A DNA stretch of 64,000 bases from Gammaproteobacteria bacterium (GTDB lineage: Bacteria > Pseudomonadota > Gammaproteobacteria > Pseudomonadales > Azotimanducaceae), in NCBI GenBank assembly GCA_020832085.1, contig JAFIFJ010000152.1:45746-109745 (forward strand), written 5' to 3'. The notes beneath the pieces are model-generated. The model made no database searches, had not been told where the DNA came from, and saw only the letters and a program-made list of their open reading frames with translations. The position numbers and the translations under genes were made by a program. Every line of letters starts with the position of its first letter. Position 1 is the stretch's first letter. Below, piece after piece: positions 53,301 through 61,175 of this stretch.

Positions 53301-54109
53301 GGGACGCCGGTTTCCGGGAACAGGTTGATGATGTTGCGTCCGCCGCGCTCGAACACCCGGAAGATGTCACCGGGTTTGACGGTCTCCCAGGCCGGCAGCG
53401 GCGCCAGCTGAGGCAGGATGCCGTGCTCGCGCATGGCCCGCTCCGGATCGTCCAGGGGCGGTCCTTCGATCAGGGCTCCAACGCCGTCCCGGGTATAGGC
53501 TTCACCGAGGATGTAATTCTTGTAGGGCAGAATCCCGTTGTTGTAGGCAGCGCCGCCCCAGAGCATGGCAGTGGTGGCCATGATGCTGCGTTTGGCCGCC
53601 TGCACGATGGGCAGGTGGCAGGCTCCGCAGGCCTCCAGCGCCACCCGGTAGTCCGAGGGATTCTTGAAGCGGACGAACTCAGGACTTTCCCGGTTGAGCA
53701 GCGTGTAGCTGCGCACGGGATTGCGCGACTTGGGATAGCCCCAATCGTCCGGATACAAAGGCAGGACGTGCGCGGCTTCCATCAGCGCCATGTAGCCGGA
53801 GTGGGAGCGATCAAGGTCCTGATCATTGAACACCGAGGGGTCACCGCCGTGGCAATCCACGCAGCCGAGCACCACTCCGGGATTCCTGTGCATGGTCTTG
53901 GCGTCGGTCGCGGTGTGACAGCTCATGCACCCTGCGGATTTCGCCTCCGCCTCATCGGGATGCTGTGCGGCCGGAGCTGGAGGGTAGTGCGGATAATTCC
54001 GCTCCACCGGTTTGGGTGCGGCTGCGCCGTGTCCAAGCAGCGGCAGAAGCAGCAGCAGCATCAGGAGAGCGCTGCGCGCGTTTAACCTTGAGGATGCGGA
54101 TGAATTCAT
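50264..54109 (-). CDS. Decaheme cytochrome fused to an LVIVD-repeat beta-propeller
   Basis: 1281 residues. Signal peptide with core ALLMLLLLLPLLGHGAAA. Ten CxxCH motifs at residues 61, 83, 161, 334, 391, 527, 554, 665, 676 and 782 bind ten c-type hemes. From about 870 to 1215 the chain has at least five LVIVD-type blades (GLYLVDIETL, GLVVVDLDVP, GLKVVDVTHP, GLVIVDVERP, GLKVLQLTAP), predicting a beta-propeller. The cytochrome should conduct electrons on or through the outer membrane, while the propeller may dock a partner or surface. It follows the beta-barrel gene by 11 bp, the arrangement seen in porin-cytochrome conduits. The final residues are acidic (GGQDDDDAQP). Confidence 0.92.
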   Translation of the reverse strand: MNSSASSRLNARSALLMLLLLLPLLGHGAAAPKPVERNYPHYPPAPAAQHPDEAEAKSAGCMSCHTATDAKTMHRNPGVVLGCVDCHGGDPSVFNDQDLDRSHSGYMALMEAAHVLPLYPDDWGYPKSRNPVRSYTLLNRESPEFVRFKNPSDYRVALEACGACHLPIVQAAKRSIMATTAMLWGGAAYNNGILPYKNYILGEAYTRDGVGALIEGPPLDDPERAMREHGILPQLAPLPAWETVKPGDIFRVFERGGRNIINLFPETGVPNVIGLIQRLEEPGRPDIRQSNRGPATGQRISVPLINITKTRLNDPLMWFLGTNEQPGDFRTSGCAACHVPYANDRDPRHSGPWAKYGHMGETASIDPTIPRDVPGHPIRHEFTRAIPSSQCMSCHMHQPNVFVNSYLGYTMWDYESDAPRMWPEEQRYPTSSEIREVNARNPEGAAPRGKWADVDFLRSVWERNDEMEHTQFADYHGHGWNFRAIFKRDRKGNLLDADGDIVEFDDPDRFDKSVHMADIHLDVGMHCVDCHFAQDSHGNGFLYGEVAHAIEIDCADCHGTADNYPTLFTSGPAAPPGGHDLRLIRNPDGKPRFEWIGDKLIQRSLVNPGMEWEVSLVKDTVTGGHRDFNEKAARAKLMSRDTESQHWGLDVPAGDRAHDYAEMECYTCHTAWTTSCGGCHLPIEANWMTERYHYEGGISRNYATYNPQVVRDEIFMIGRRGQIKGGKIAPIRSSSALVLSSTNANREKIYIQQPPIAASGYSSQAMNPHFAHTVRKTETKTCSDCHLSADGDNNAIVAQTLGLGTKYIDFLGYMAYLGTEAAVEAVQVTEWEEPQAVIGSYLHRYAYPDWYRAHEENDRVLKTDHHYNRSRDAITCLQHRGEYLFTAGGSDGFRAYDIASIANKGVSFRILTGPFSPLGHNTHVPSANATCVSVSTTQPISPSRNVGDLMRIDNEERPHHPIYYYAIVTDSEEGLYLVDIETLNDGEPRNNFFTRLVTWNENGILDGARHVTMGGTWAYIIADAGLVVVDLDVPHEPRLAAVVPLNDGRASALQFRYLFVTDADGLKVVDVTHPEEPRLVEDNTIALEDARGVFVTRTFAYVAAAHEGLVIVDVERPERIFEYSRMTAADGIVDARDVSVAHTNASLFGYVADGKGGLKVLQLTAPDTVPGFYGFSPDPKPQLIASYPTTSPALALTRALERDRFMDETGHQIAVFGRRGSGPLEMDVVRRMYMNEDGSLWTVRDNPDEPERALAKEVPQLRAAGGQDDDDAQPRKHSGGE

Positions 54110-54120
54110 GGTGTCCGCCT

Positions 54121-56028
54121 TCAGTACATCAATACGAGATTGGCGAGAATCGAGTACGGCGTCTGCTGGTCCTGGCCAAACAGATCATCGAAGCCACTGC
54201 CCGCCAGCAGGGTCGCCCCGGACAGTCGGAAAACCACGTTCTGAGACATGAACGGCCGCCAGATCATCGCCACGGACAGGTCCATGCCGATGTTGCGACT
54301 GATATTGCCCTGCTGCCGCACCGCCTCGAGCACGGCCGTGTTGTCGAACCAGAGCTGATTGGCATTGAAGCTCACGCGCAACTCCGGCGTGATGTCGAAG
54401 TCGGCACCGACGCCGAGCAGTCGGGTGCCCGGGTTGATGAAGTTCGACTGACCGAGTTCCTTGCTGGAGCGCAGGTTGTTGAGAATGCCATTGCGCTGCG
54501 ACAGGTTGACGATGCCGCCACCGATGAGCGGCACCGGCTGACGGATCCAGAAACTGGTGTCGGCACCGGCGAACAGCGGGTTTTCGAAAATGGCATCGAA
54601 GCCGGTGGCCTTGCCGTCGAAGGGATCACTGTCACCGCTGGCCCACAGCGCCGACAGCCGCCAGCGGGTCCAGTCCCAGTCGCGGGATACCTCCGCTGCC
54701 AGGAAGTGTGCGCGGATCTTGTCCTTGGCGTCCGGGAACCGGTCGTTGGTCTGCTCGCCGAAGGCATAGTAGGCCGAGGCAGTCAGGTTGATCAGGCCGA
54801 AGCGGCCATCGCCATTGAGGCCAAGGTAGGTCACGTCGTAGTTGCGCGAGAAGCGTTCTGCAAACAACGAGGAAGGGCGGGCGATGAAGCCGTTGTCGTC
54901 GAACTTGAACGAGCCCTTCTCCCGGTTGCGGTTGTGCACGACGGTGCCCTGGGAGAAGAAGCCCTTCACCGGGAAGTCCTGCCAGTAGAGGTTGGCGACG
55001 AACACGTCATCGTCGCGCAGGCGCGCCGAGAGGTTGTTCAGACCCGTGTTGGTGTCCTTCTCGAGGCGGCGGAACCACGCCAGGTTGTACTGGAAGATGT
55101 TGTTGTCCCGGGTTCCGAACAGGCGGATACCGAGCTGCTGGTCCTGGAACAGAAAACCACGCCAATCGGTGGTGAACGGCTGGATGCCGATGCGGATGGA
55201 GTCGAAGTCGTAGCGGTCCGACACGTTCCACAGATGCTTGTCGACGAACAGGCCCTGGACGCCGAAATGGGAATCCCGGCGCTGCCGTCCCGACTTGGCC
55301 TGGCGCGAACCTGTGGGTTCCACCCTGAGCACGGCACGCTCATCGAAGAACACCTGATTGAAGTTGAACACCGGAATGAAGCGGAATTCCCAGTCCGGTG
55401 GCCGGAAGGTGGTATCCCCCTGGTAGACGACGAACTCCGTCAGCAGAGTCTGGGCAAACAGGTAGCCGTCACCGTCGGCCACCAGATCCAGGCCATCGGG
55501 GCGCACCGTGGTCGCGTTGCCCACAGGAATGGGGAAGGTGCGGGGCTCGACGATGGTGTCGGAAATCGCCGTGATCGCGAAGAACCAGTCTTCGCCAAAT
55601 ACGGGCAGGTCTCCCTTGAGCGGATTGTGACCCGCATAGGGATCCATGATCTGCTCCCGATAGCCAAGGGCCTGCACGATGCGCCAGCGATCCGGCACAG
55701 CCGGACCGAGTTCGATCTGCTTGGTCCAGGGCTCGATGCGGTCGGGATCACAGGGGGGCAATTCATAGGCCAGGACCGGACCGGTTCCACCGGGGCGGCG
55801 ACGCTGGGTGGCGAGCGCCTCGGGCGTGGCGCAAAGCGCGGCTGCCGGCGGCATCCGGGAGGCGGTGGCGCTCTCCTCGATGCGGCTGTCCCCTTCCGTC
55901 CCGTCGCCTGCCGCTGTGGTGGCGGCCAGAGCAAGCAGCACAGCAATGCAGCAGCCATGCAGCAGGGATCGCTTGTGCACCTGATGCCTCGGTTCCACGT
56001 TTCCGGTCATCCGTTCGGTGTCTTTCAC
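54121..56028 (-). CDS. Outer-membrane beta-barrel (porin-like) of the conduit
   Basis: 635 residues from a GTG at 56028, overlapped with the upstream stop as GTGA; an ATG at 56010 is also possible. Signal peptide core GCCIAVLLALAATTAAG. From about residue 150 the protein is a run of amphipathic strands with aromatic ends (WEFRFIPVFNFNQVFF, YDFDSIRIGIQPFTT, RNYDVTYLGLNGDGRFGLIN), ending ILANLVLMY with a C-terminal Tyr as expected for Bam-dependent barrels. It resembles alginate-export/DUF1302-like porins more than MtrB and has no CxxC near its N-terminus. Its position directly before a decaheme cytochrome suggests that it sheathes or anchors that protein. Small-molecule transport is the alternative. 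Confidence 0.82.
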   Translation of the reverse strand: MKDTERMTGNVEPRHQVHKRSLLHGCCIAVLLALAATTAAGDGTEGDSRIEESATASRMPPAAALCATPEALATQRRRPGGTGPVLAYELPPCDPDRIEPWTKQIELGPAVPDRWRIVQALGYREQIMDPYAGHNPLKGDLPVFGEDWFFAITAISDTIVEPRTFPIPVGNATTVRPDGLDLVADGDGYLFAQTLLTEFVVYQGDTTFRPPDWEFRFIPVFNFNQVFFDERAVLRVEPTGSRQAKSGRQRRDSHFGVQGLFVDKHLWNVSDRYDFDSIRIGIQPFTTDWRGFLFQDQQLGIRLFGTRDNNIFQYNLAWFRRLEKDTNTGLNNLSARLRDDDVFVANLYWQDFPVKGFFSQGTVVHNRNREKGSFKFDDNGFIARPSSLFAERFSRNYDVTYLGLNGDGRFGLINLTASAYYAFGEQTNDRFPDAKDKIRAHFLAAEVSRDWDWTRWRLSALWASGDSDPFDGKATGFDAIFENPLFAGADTSFWIRQPVPLIGGGIVNLSQRNGILNNLRSSKELGQSNFINPGTRLLGVGADFDITPELRVSFNANQLWFDNTAVLEAVRQQGNISRNIGMDLSVAMIWRPFMSQNVVFRLSGATLLAGSGFDDLFGQDQQTPYSILANLVLMY

Positions 56029-58277
56029 TGAACTTCTCCGTCCGCGCGCCCGCAGACACCGTCTTCACTGGTGTCATTGAACGGTGCCTGCGGGCAGTTG
56101 ACGTAGCGCAGGCGCTCCCGATTGCGCGCACCTACCGGCTCGATGCGATCCGCGCGCAGGGCGCGGGGCGCGTTGCCAATGCCCGTGCCGAGGGCCTGTC
56201 CGGCATTGTGCGCACCCAGAAACGCCACCATGTCATCCTGATCGACCCCGTCGCCGGAGACGCCGATGCCCCCGACGAGCAGATCACCCCGATAGATCGG
56301 CACGCTGCCCGGGAAGATCTGGATGCCATTGGCGATGGCTGTGATGGGAACCGGAGTCTGGAACAGGGCACCGGGATTGAATCCCGTATTGCCCACGCAG
56401 GTGGTGGGCGCGTCGTTGATGTTGAGCACCACGCCAGCCCCGGTATCGATGACCGGTGGCAGGGCCACGAAGGCCACGTGATTGATGATGGCGTTGTAGA
56501 CGAGATCGAGCTGCAGGCCGACGCTGAAGATGCTCCAGTCCTGGAGGGGCTTGCTCAGCGGACCCTCGGGCTCGCCCTCGACGCCGTCCGGATAGAAGGG
56601 TCGATGCAGATTGCCGACGGCACGATTGCTGAACGCCACCGGAGTGCCGTTGGCGGTAAGCAGATTCGCTTCGCCGGTGAACGTCTGCAGCGCCTGAAGG
56701 TATTCGGGAATGGAGGGCGTCGGCATAATGCCGATGGCATCGAGCAAGGCCTCGACGAGATCGAAACCAGGACTCACGGCAAACCGGCCCGGGTTCTCGA
56801 TGGGGGCCAGATAGCGGGGCCTCGGCGCCACCGCCAAGGCCGCTGCCGGCGCCGGGTCGCCGACCCGTCCGGTGCCCGAGAAGAATGCCGCGGTGCGGGC
56901 CTTCTGCAGGGAGACGTCGGCGCCGAACACCGGGCCATCCCGGGTCCGGGCCATGCCCAGGATTTCACCATTGCCATCGACGATGCTGATGGTGACGCGG
57001 GCAGGCGTGCCAAAGGGCCGGCGAATCTGAGCCCGGGACCGGTTGGCAATCGCCAATCCTTCCGCCAGCAGACGCCGGACTTCCTCCGCCGTCAGGGCAT
57101 TGGCAGCATCACCGCCGGGACGATCGGTGCCGGCCCGGGGCGGGAAGCGATTGACGTTGGCTGCATTCACGAACACGAAGGCATCGAGTTCATTGCCGTT
57201 CGCATCCACGAACTCGCCCGGCGCGGCGGGCCGAATGCCCGAAGAGGGATGCCCGAAGGGCGTGCCGCTGAGGACAGCCTGGCCGGTGTAGTAGCCATTG
57301 ACCGGCCGCAGCGACCCGGCGTTCTGGGCGATCAGGGACTCGAAGCTCGGTGCGGATTCGGGACTGCTCAGCAGCTGGGTGAAGTCGACGTCGGTGTAGC
57401 GCAGCGTCTTGCCCACCGCCGTGATCACGTCGGCCTTGCGAGTGGGGTTGGGGGCGAAGCCGAACGTTCCGGCCAGGGCCGCGATTTCATCCAGGCTGAA
57501 CTCGAAGCCTTCCGGCCCGTCCGTGGTGGGCGAAAGCTTGTCGAGACTGTAGATCCCATCGCCGATGACACCGACACCGCCCACCACCGTGCCACGCTTG
57601 TAGAGCGGCAGTCCGCCGGCATCTGCTGCCAGGCCAAGCGGCGACCGATGGGGCCCGGGGCTCGGCCCGACACCCGGGTCAAAGCGGGCCATGAAGTCCC
57701 CGCAGGGCAGTTGACTGAACTGCACCCCGAACAGGGGGCCGGAGGGCTGATTGCGCTCGCCGGGATTGAAGTTCTCCTGGACGATCTGGCTGGCCGTGCG
57801 GGTGGTGAAGGCGTTGCCTTCGGTGGAAAGGTAGGCGCCCGTGATGGCCTTGGCGATGGCGGCCAGCTCAGCCGGAATGATGTTCACACCTTCCAGGCCG
57901 CCCATGACCGGTGCGCCAAAGACGTCGGTGGAGGTAATGGTCACCTGCCGCGGCGCGCCAGCCATGCGATACACCGCCAGCACGTTGCCGACCCGGTCTA
58001 CCACGGCAATGGTGGCCGGGGCGTTGTGAGCTGCAGCCTCGGCCGCCGCCTGGGCAATCACGCGCTGCACATCGGCAGCCGTGAGAACCGTGGGTGTGTC
58101 GGCGCAGGAGCCGGTGCATTGGCTTCCTGCCGTGCCGCCGGGCACCGGCGTCGTCCCGGCGCCCTCCTGGGCACGATCTTCAGCTGCCCGTGGTGCCCCA
58201 GTGCCCCCACCGCCGCAGCCCGCCGTCAGCAGCAGCGCCAGTCCGAGCACAGCCAGAGGGCGGATCGTCCGAATCAT
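56025..58277 (-). CDS. Lipoprotein with two HbpS/GlcG-type domains
   Basis: 750 residues. Lipoprotein signal MIRTIRPLAVLGLALLLTAGC, acylated Cys at 21. Two HbpS/GlcG (heme-degrading family) domains: the first starts LTAADVQRVIAQAAAEAAAH and has ATIAVVDRVGNVLAVYRM; the second starts LTAEEVRRLLAEGLAIANRS and has VTISIVDGNGEILGMART. Each is long because of inserts, and each ends with a conserved Gly-rich GGVGVIGDG or GGIGVSGDG. HbpS-type proteins bind heme or act as redox sensors. In a cluster rich in c-type hemes it may supply, bind or sense heme in the periplasm; no catalytic role is evident. It precedes and overlaps the beta-barrel gene. Confidence 0.85.
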   Translation of the reverse strand: MIRTIRPLAVLGLALLLTAGCGGGGTGAPRAAEDRAQEGAGTTPVPGGTAGSQCTGSCADTPTVLTAADVQRVIAQAAAEAAAHNAPATIAVVDRVGNVLAVYRMAGAPRQVTITSTDVFGAPVMGGLEGVNIIPAELAAIAKAITGAYLSTEGNAFTTRTASQIVQENFNPGERNQPSGPLFGVQFSQLPCGDFMARFDPGVGPSPGPHRSPLGLAADAGGLPLYKRGTVVGGVGVIGDGIYSLDKLSPTTDGPEGFEFSLDEIAALAGTFGFAPNPTRKADVITAVGKTLRYTDVDFTQLLSSPESAPSFESLIAQNAGSLRPVNGYYTGQAVLSGTPFGHPSSGIRPAAPGEFVDANGNELDAFVFVNAANVNRFPPRAGTDRPGGDAANALTAEEVRRLLAEGLAIANRSRAQIRRPFGTPARVTISIVDGNGEILGMARTRDGPVFGADVSLQKARTAAFFSGTGRVGDPAPAAALAVAPRPRYLAPIENPGRFAVSPGFDLVEALLDAIGIMPTPSIPEYLQALQTFTGEANLLTANGTPVAFSNRAVGNLHRPFYPDGVEGEPEGPLSKPLQDWSIFSVGLQLDLVYNAIINHVAFVALPPVIDTGAGVVLNINDAPTTCVGNTGFNPGALFQTPVPITAIANGIQIFPGSVPIYRGDLLVGGIGVSGDGVDQDDMVAFLGAHNAGQALGTGIGNAPRALRADRIEPVGARNRERLRYVNCPQAPFNDTSEDGVCGRADGEVQ

Positions 58278-58338
58278 CCTGCGCGCTCCCGATACAGCCT
58301 GCCCCAGAACTCCATTGCTCCCAAACCCCTTAGCCCGC

Positions 58339-60120
58339 TCATGGCCGCGCCTTCACTGGTGTCATCTTGAACACCCGGTCGCCACGCATCTCGTCGAGAT
58401 CGGACCAGATCGGCCGCAGGCTCGCAGCCGGCTCGTCAGGCCGCATCAATCCCGTGTCCTTGAGGTGGAAGACATGACAGTCGACGCACTCCGAAGCCAG
58501 CTTGTTGCGGGCGTTGCCGCCACCGTGGCACTCGCGACAGGACGCGATGTCGGGCATCAGGACGTCCTGGGCGTAGCTGGAGGTTTCTGCTTCATGGCAG
58601 TCGGCGCAGGCCATGGTCCGGTGAGAGCTGTGATCGAACCAGCCCTTGGGCATCCAGACGTGGGCCAGCCGGACCGGAAGCACCTGCCAGGGTGAATCGC
58701 GGTCGGGATCATCGACCCGCTCCACTTCGTGGCAGATGGCGCAGGTGGAGCGCTCGAAAATGGTTTCGGCCACCTGATGGGCCTGCTGCTGCGCACGACT
58801 GATGGCTGCCGTACGCTCTGCGGCGGTCATGGCGCCAGGGGACTGACCGGGTCGGCGCGCATCTCGCACCGAGCGTGCGGTGGCGGCCGGCTCCCCGCCC
58901 AACAGCACTTCTCTCGAATAGAACTCCTCGAGCAGGCGGACGATCATGTCGGGCTGACCATGGGGCAGAACGCGATCCGGGACCGCCGCATCGAAGGTCA
59001 GCAGGTGACAGTCCGCACAGTGACTTTCCATGGTCACCGGCTGCATGTAAGCCCCTCCCGCTTCCGGTCGATGGCAGTCGCTGCAGACCATCTGAACCCG
59101 GCCCTGCGGGCCTTCGATGCCGGCGGCATCAAGATGGACGTCGTGAGGAAACTTCAGATTGGACTGCTCGACCAGCCCGGGATCATTCACCGGCCGGCGC
59201 TCGATCTCCCAGGTCATGTCCAGGGCACCGCCCGAGGGGACCAGCATGGACAGCTTGAACTCAGGATGGTGATGCTCGAAATCCGAGGCATCATCGACAC
59301 TGATCGGGGATGGGCTGCTGGCCTGCAGGTTGCCGTGGCAATCACCACACAGGGCCTGATCGTTACGCACCAGCACCGAGGGCTCCTTGTGCTCCTTGTG
59401 GCAGGTGGCGCAGCGGGTTTCCTCGAGTTCGGAGAACTGATGCAACAGCGGGTCCACGTGATGGGTGACCGAAACGTGACAGGCAATGCATTCCTGATCC
59501 CGGACCCTCACGAAGGGTTTGACGTGGCAGGCGTTACAGTTGTCGCCCATGAAACGGTGTGCGGAATGCATGGGGCCGGACAACCACAGCCCGTCATCCG
59601 GTACCGGCATGCGGCGCATTTCCGCCGCCAGATCGTGATCGAAGAGACCGATGGCAGGAACGACCAGGAACACCGCCAGAACCACCAGCGACAGCCCCCA
59701 GGAGAGCTGGCGCTTGGAGAGGCGGGACTGATCCAGGCTCTGTTTGAAGCCTACCCCGAAGGAGGCCTCCTGACTGCTGAGTTCACCGACTTCGACATCG
59801 AGTGCAACGTCATAGTCCGCTGGACCCTGACGAACCGTGATCCGGTAGGCCCCGATGTCGATCTCGTCGCCAGCGCTGATCCGTGCCGCACGGGTCCGCT
59901 TGCCGTTGACGAACAGCTGCTCACTGCCCTGGGCCCGGATCGACAGGTGGCGGCCGGACTGGCGCAGCTCCGAGTGGGACAGCGCGAGCTGGCGATCCTG
60001 CAGCTGCAGCACCTGATCCGTGGCCCGACCGATGGTGAGGACATCACCTTCGAAGGTCGAGTCGGCATGCTCGAAGCTGTCGCCGGCGGTGCGTCGTATT
60101 TCTCTGATCAGAACTCGCAT
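58339..60120 (-). CDS. FHA domain - transmembrane helix - decaheme cytochrome
   Basis: 593 residues in three parts. Residues about 25-92 are an FHA domain: VLTIGRATDQVLQ, ALSHSELRQSGRHLS and LFVNGKRT keep the Gly-Arg, Ser-His and Asn-Gly residues. A linker ends in SRLSKRQLS, followed by one helix WGLSLVVLAVFLVVPAIGLF (141-160). The rest has ten CxxCH motifs at 195, 211, 237, 258, 346, 368, 460, 505, 528 and 545. The basic residues before the helix put the FHA domain in the cytoplasm and the hemes in the periplasm. It could pass electrons outward while binding a phosphoprotein inside. It lies seven bases after the b-type cytochrome gene. Confidence 0.92.
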   Translation of the reverse strand: MRVLIREIRRTAGDSFEHADSTFEGDVLTIGRATDQVLQLQDRQLALSHSELRQSGRHLSIRAQGSEQLFVNGKRTRAARISAGDEIDIGAYRITVRQGPADYDVALDVEVGELSSQEASFGVGFKQSLDQSRLSKRQLSWGLSLVVLAVFLVVPAIGLFDHDLAAEMRRMPVPDDGLWLSGPMHSAHRFMGDNCNACHVKPFVRVRDQECIACHVSVTHHVDPLLHQFSELEETRCATCHKEHKEPSVLVRNDQALCGDCHGNLQASSPSPISVDDASDFEHHHPEFKLSMLVPSGGALDMTWEIERRPVNDPGLVEQSNLKFPHDVHLDAAGIEGPQGRVQMVCSDCHRPEAGGAYMQPVTMESHCADCHLLTFDAAVPDRVLPHGQPDMIVRLLEEFYSREVLLGGEPAATARSVRDARRPGQSPGAMTAAERTAAISRAQQQAHQVAETIFERSTCAICHEVERVDDPDRDSPWQVLPVRLAHVWMPKGWFDHSSHRTMACADCHEAETSSYAQDVLMPDIASCRECHGGGNARNKLASECVDCHVFHLKDTGLMRPDEPAASLRPIWSDLDEMRGDRVFKMTPVKARP

Positions 60121-60127
60121 GGCGCCG

Positions 60128-60997
60128 TCACCAGTACACGAATACGGAGATCACGTGCACGATCAGCGCCGCCACACAGGCGAACGCCAAAGGCACGTGA
60201 AAATAGAGCCAGACCCGAAGCAGCCCCTGAATCTGCACATCGCGCCGAATGCGCTGCAGCAGACGCGCCCGGGCTCCGACCAGATTGGACATCTCGCGCA
60301 GCAACGCCGCCTGCTCGCGGTGGCTGGTCTGCGACAGCTGCTCAACGACGAGATCGAGGATGGGTTTCTGATCCGGGTTGGCCACCAACCCCTGCCCGGG
60401 CAGCATGACCCGGGAATCGTCGCGGGCGGTAAGCTGGGCCAGGATCCCGCCGCCCACCTGGGTGCGCTCCACAGCGCTGGTCACCGCCGTCTCCATCTCC
60501 GGCCCGAGCTTCGCCCGCTGACGCAGCAGCTGCTTGTCGATCTCGGCCACTTCCCGATAGAGATCACCGCGGGTCTTGCCGCCGGTGTTGTCGGTCAGAA
60601 TCTCCGGATAACGCAGGTAGGCCCAGACCCCGAAAAAGCCGCTCAGGATCACCATGATCATCAGCACATAGGCCAGCGTGTGGACGTTCCAGCCGAACTG
60701 AAACCCCGCATGAAGCGTGGCGATGATGATGAGCGAGGTTCCGAGATAGACGTGCGCCGACGTCCAACCCTGGACTGAACCGAGGTTGGAAGCGTAGTTG
60801 CGCTTGCGGCGCCCGAGGTAGGTCAGCCAGAGAATGAGCAGGGCACCAATCGTGCCCAGAGTGTAGCCAAGCCAGGTGCCGCCGCCAGGGGGCTGCGGCA
60901 GGTCATGCCAGACATAGACGCCTATGGATACCGCGCACAGAACCAGCGATATCCAGAACCAACGCCCACCGCGATAGGTGATAAAGGACTGATACAT
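60128..60997 (-). CDS. Bis-heme b-type membrane cytochrome (predicted)
   Basis: 289 residues with about five membrane helices (13-31, 43-61, 78-98, 106-127, 262-287) and a 130-residue soluble, coiled-coil-like loop between the fourth and fifth. Two helices carry His pairs 14 residues apart: His82/His96 and His267/His281. That is the spacing used by cytochrome b proteins to hold two b hemes across the membrane. It is thus a good candidate for quinol oxidation or for passing electrons from the cytoplasmic FeS protein to the decaheme cytochrome. The ATG at 60997 follows a GGGGAAG; the open frame continues upstream but without a sensible protein. A 178-bp gap separates it from the oxidoreductase gene. 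Confidence 0.85.
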   Translation of the reverse strand: MYQSFITYRGGRWFWISLVLCAVSIGVYVWHDLPQPPGGGTWLGYTLGTIGALLILWLTYLGRRKRNYASNLGSVQGWTSAHVYLGTSLIIIATLHAGFQFGWNVHTLAYVLMIMVILSGFFGVWAYLRYPEILTDNTGGKTRGDLYREVAEIDKQLLRQRAKLGPEMETAVTSAVERTQVGGGILAQLTARDDSRVMLPGQGLVANPDQKPILDLVVEQLSQTSHREQAALLREMSNLVGARARLLQRIRRDVQIQGLLRVWLYFHVPLAFACVAALIVHVISVFVYW

Positions 60998-61175
60998 GTC
61001 CGAACAGCTTCCCCGACCCCATGACTGCGCGGCAACGTCCACCGCGCGATTGGCCAACCCCGACCGGGCGGTGAACGCACCCACCCGTCGCGCCCGACCC
61101 ACGACTGCACCCGCATCATCGCCCGGCAGTCATCGTGACCGCTCGGGCGCCGGGTGTCACCCTCTCAGCAGACGC

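Noticed and set aside
54121..56028. MtrB-type conduit barrel
   Set aside because: It lacks the N-terminal CxxC of MtrB and the sequence looks more like alginate-export/DUF1302 porins; described only as a porin-like barrel.
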